A program made the translations under genes and the position numbers. DNA of 64,000 bases from Echinococcus granulosus. Its lineage: Eukaryota; Platyhelminthes; Cestoda; Cyclophyllidea; Taeniidae. Under the pieces are notes generated by a model. It saw only the letters and a list, made by a program, of their open reading frames with translations, was not told the DNA's origin and searched no databases. This document shows, one piece after another, positions 61,220 through 64,000 of the stretch (the first letter of the stretch is position 1; every line of letters starts with the position of its first letter). Location: assembly GCF_000524195.1 (NCBI RefSeq), contig NW_020170413.1:496568-560567 (forward strand), in the 5' to 3' direction.

Positions 61220-62640
61220 GAAAGGACATCATTCCAGAACTGGTGATCCCCCACAAACGTCGGGTATGGTTCGAGGATCAACGAAAGGTTAAGGATGTGT
61301 CATTCATTCTTACTTCAGAGACGCTGCGACGTCTGCCAGTCAATCGGACTATCGTTCTCGATCGGGGTTCTGGCTATCAGGTTCCTCCACATCTTTTGTT
61401 CAAATTCGTTTTTTAGAAAGATTCTACTTTTTACCCACTGAGTGTCTTTTCCCATTTTTCAGGTGCAACTGGAGTTTGAGATGGTTCAACTGGAGCCCAT
61501 CCTCGAACCCGTGAATCACTCGGCAAGTAATGACAATGCGCACTTCCTCGCCTCGGCACAGGAGGGCGTCAGTGCTTCGGAAGACCTCTACAGTCGTCAG
61601 TGGTTCGGTGGCAGCACTGCGGACGCCTCCATTTCGCACACACAGAGCGGTGGCTTTCACGAGAATTGGCATCGAGCCAACGAAACGCTGGCTCGCCTCT
61701 GTCCCTTTCCCATTCCTCCGGTCTACCATCTCACCATGCTTGTTCACAGAGTGGGTTATGATGCCCTCAAGGTTGTTACTAATGATATCAAAGATTCACA
61801 TAACTTTATCATTGAGTGCTCTGCTTCAACTGTAGGGTTTCCGGCTGACTCCAGCTGCTACTGTCAATCGTATTCCATTAGTAGATTTACCGCTCATTCC
61901 TGTGTCAACTGATTTATTCCTGAAGACGCAATGGAGCACAAAAGTCGGGAAAGAGGTGCATCTTTTACGTATGGGAGGGTATTCAGACCAGGTTTCCACG
62001 CTATCATTCTGAAGATTGAATCGTGGGAGAGAGTACCATAGTATATTTTTACTACTTCTTACCTGTTCCAAATGAATTTTAGCGTTCATCCAAATCAGCT
62101 AAGAAACGGAGGTCGATTTAGTGTAATGAGTTTACAAGAAGGCGCGAAGATTCCTAAGCTCAACATCAGTTTGATTGATGTTTCAATCATCCAGTTACTT
62201 GAAGACCGTACATCAACAATTTTCCTCCCTTTCTGTCCCTTTTAGAATGTTACTACTGCCACTGATCCAGATCAGAGTCTCCCTGGTTACCGACCCATTC
62301 TAACCAGCTGCACCACCTACGAGCAACATGGAAACTTTCCACCCCTTGGATCTACACCTTCTACGTCGGAGGAGCGTCGAGACTTCTATGGTGACGCCGC
62401 GTTTGCCGGCTTAAGTGGCGACTTCGGTTATGGAGACTATCGGCCACTGAGAGGTGGTTTTTATCCCACCGCCGCAGCGGATGATGCCTACGTCTATGCA
62501 GCTCAGAGAAGTCGATTAATGGCAGCGGAAGCACCAAGTATATCTTGTCTGGAACCGTCTAAATTACCCGCCGTGTTTGGGCCAGAGTGGAATGATGAAC
62601 TGGCTGCTCCGCAGACGGCCTTCTATGAGGAGAAGATTCA
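61220..62640 (+). CDS. Receptor-like gene: non-cysteine extracellular or linker region (3 exons)
   Basis: Exons 61220-61380 (phase 1/0), 61463-61750 (0/0) and 62246-62640 (0/2) are contiguous in phase. The first two encode VSFILTSETLRRLPVNRTIV and VQLEFEMVQLEPILEPVNHS, with N-glycosylation sites NRT, NHS and NET, so the part is probably extracellular. The third is Tyr/Gly/Ala/Pro-rich (GDFGYGDYRPLRGGFYPTAA) and has no ATG near its start, so a simple ATG-based reading would miss it. No domain recognised. Donors of the first two exons (GTTCCT, GTGGGT) are weaker than average. Confidence 0.6.
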
Positions 62641-63670
62641 GTAAGTCATTTTGCATTCGCCGACTGATAACCAGTGTCCGATTTATCCTTGAAGGCGTCG
62701 TAGAATGGCTAAGGGAATATTGCGGATAGGTCAACAATGTAGAAGGCCACGTTTCTTCAGCCAGACTCCGTCCTTCATTACCACAAAGTTACTCTTCTCT
62801 TGTCTGATTTAATCACATGATAGGCGTTGTGGGTATAATAAGGGTTTCGGAGACTGGCTAAACTTTCACCAAAATGGCTGCTATACTGTGAGCTGAGACC
62901 CGCATTTGATCGGCCGTCTACGAAACGTGTACCCTTACAATTCTATGCTTCTGAGAGGCTGTGCATCCATCATTACATAATACCTGGAGTCTTCTTCCCC
63001 CAGTTTTGTGCTTTTTTTCCCAAGAAACTTAACCACAGCTCGCTGTTCTACTAGTGCCGGTCTTCTTAGCTAACAGCGTGCAGATTGCCCTACGCACGTC
63101 ATGCACGCAGACTATTTGCATTCGAACTAGGGTCCGGTTGTCACTCGCTATCATCACAGTAATACGCCTCTTGATATTTGAAGAATTGGAAGTTCTAAGG
63201 AGTTTTTGGTCACGAATCTCTACCTGAACTTGACTAAAGTGGATTATCGAAGGTGTCTACGCCCTATTGGATCTTCTGAATTGTGTTAGTGGGAAGACTG
63301 TATGAATCCAGGATTCTAACCTCTTTCGATATGGTAAACCGCCTTGAGTACTTCATTCTTTTATGGACCTGTTGGAATCACGGTGCTTCTTCATCGCCAA
63401 GGACCTGATAATGCATATTAGCCTGGAAGTTGTTTTATATTCGCGTGTACAAGAGCTAAGAGATCAGTGCTACGAATAACCATGAGTAGGTTTCTCGGCA
63501 CTTTCTGGATTGTAGTCAAATGTGAGACAGGAACGCGAATCGTCTGATGTCATTTCAGCACTGTTTGAAGCCTATTGCATCCATACGCAATGATACGGTC
63601 TATTTAACTCAAATTTTCATTCTGCGGTACCTTTCTCCACTTTCACTTAAATGGTAGTAACTTCGCCTAG
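62641..63670. other. Intron
   Basis: Bounded by a strong donor (GTAAGT at 62641) and the acceptor CGCCTAG at 63670. No coding potential seen inside. Confidence 0.6.
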
Positions 63671-63888
63671 GTGTGCGCAACTAAAGGAGGCGTGTCGAGC
63701 GTGTTTGGTGAACTGTGCGGAGGAAATAAAGAGTAGTTCACTCTCCTGCAAACCGACCGCAGGACCGGCGGATAACGGACGCTCGGGTCGGTTAGAGACG
63801 TGCTTTGATTGCTGTGCGAAGGACAACTGCACGTACATCTGTGGGAAGTATTCGGCGCATCGATGTCTCATGCGTCTTTGTAGTCGTG
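63671..63888 (+). CDS. Cysteine-rich exon of the receptor-like gene, continues past the window
   Basis: The phase 2/1 exon of 218 nt completes a Gln codon with the previous exon and encodes 16 cysteines or so in 72 residues: CAQLKEACRACLVNCAEE, then CFDCCAKDNCTYICGKYSAH and RLCSRG. The spacing is irregular and does not match EGF, TNFR or LDL-A modules, so I leave the domain unnamed. The donor GTAAGC at 63889 shows the gene continues beyond 64000. Confidence 0.6.
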
Positions 63889-64000
63889 GTAAGCTTTGCA
63901 GATTTGTAGATTGAATGCAGCTGTGGACCAGACTGGGTCAGATCAGAAGAAGAGAGATCAGAGGAAAATTGATGAATGATTGAAAAAGTAGACGGTCCAG

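Overview
The window looks like nuclear DNA of a parasitic flatworm, most likely a cyclophyllidean tapeworm. The reasons are: short protein-coding exons with GT-AG introns; low gene density; two small secreted helical proteins that resemble the cestode antigen B / hydrophobic-ligand-binding protein family; and very small exons, a known habit of parasitic flatworm secreted-protein genes. No organism marker such as rRNA or a spliced leader is present, so this is an inference from gene content. Two 100-base N runs (16242-16341 and 43500-43599) show it is a draft scaffold. All gene models here were built by hand from open frames, splice consensus and codon-phase bookkeeping; none is backed by transcripts.

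Layout. Positions 1-22448 show no gene I can support. They hold diverged repeats, including an inverted pair at about 110-345 and 4268-4512, a perfect 16-bp hairpin at 9147-9189, and a TCCA microsatellite interrupted by an assembly gap. At 22449-23651 (minus) lies a seven-exon gene for a BAR-domain protein of the endophilin-B type without an SH3 domain. From 25623 to 36130 (plus) a chain of small exons encodes a membrane protein: a short ectodomain end, a transmembrane helix, a long Ala/Ser/Thr/Pro-rich segment, and a second hydrophobic segment. Exons at 42742-44246 (EGF-like), 59510-60457 (three TNF-receptor-type cysteine modules) and 61220-63888 (acidic and cysteine-rich) continue on the same strand with mostly compatible phases. 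They may be one very large gene running off the right edge, or two or three adjacent genes.

The most interesting part is 47033-58617. If the EGF exon and the first TNFR-type exon are spliced together, their 15.3-kb intron contains four compact, TATA-box secreted-protein genes. Two tandem plus-strand paralogues (47033-48514 and 50869-52164) share a three-exon plan with a 70-nt middle exon and have very different low-complexity C-termini; I do not recognise this family. Two minus-strand genes (53538-54171 and 58073-58617) encode antigen B-like helical proteins whose frames can only be closed by micro-exons of 7 nt and 4 nt. Together these look like a locus of abundantly secreted, lineage-specific parasite proteins embedded in a receptor-like host gene.
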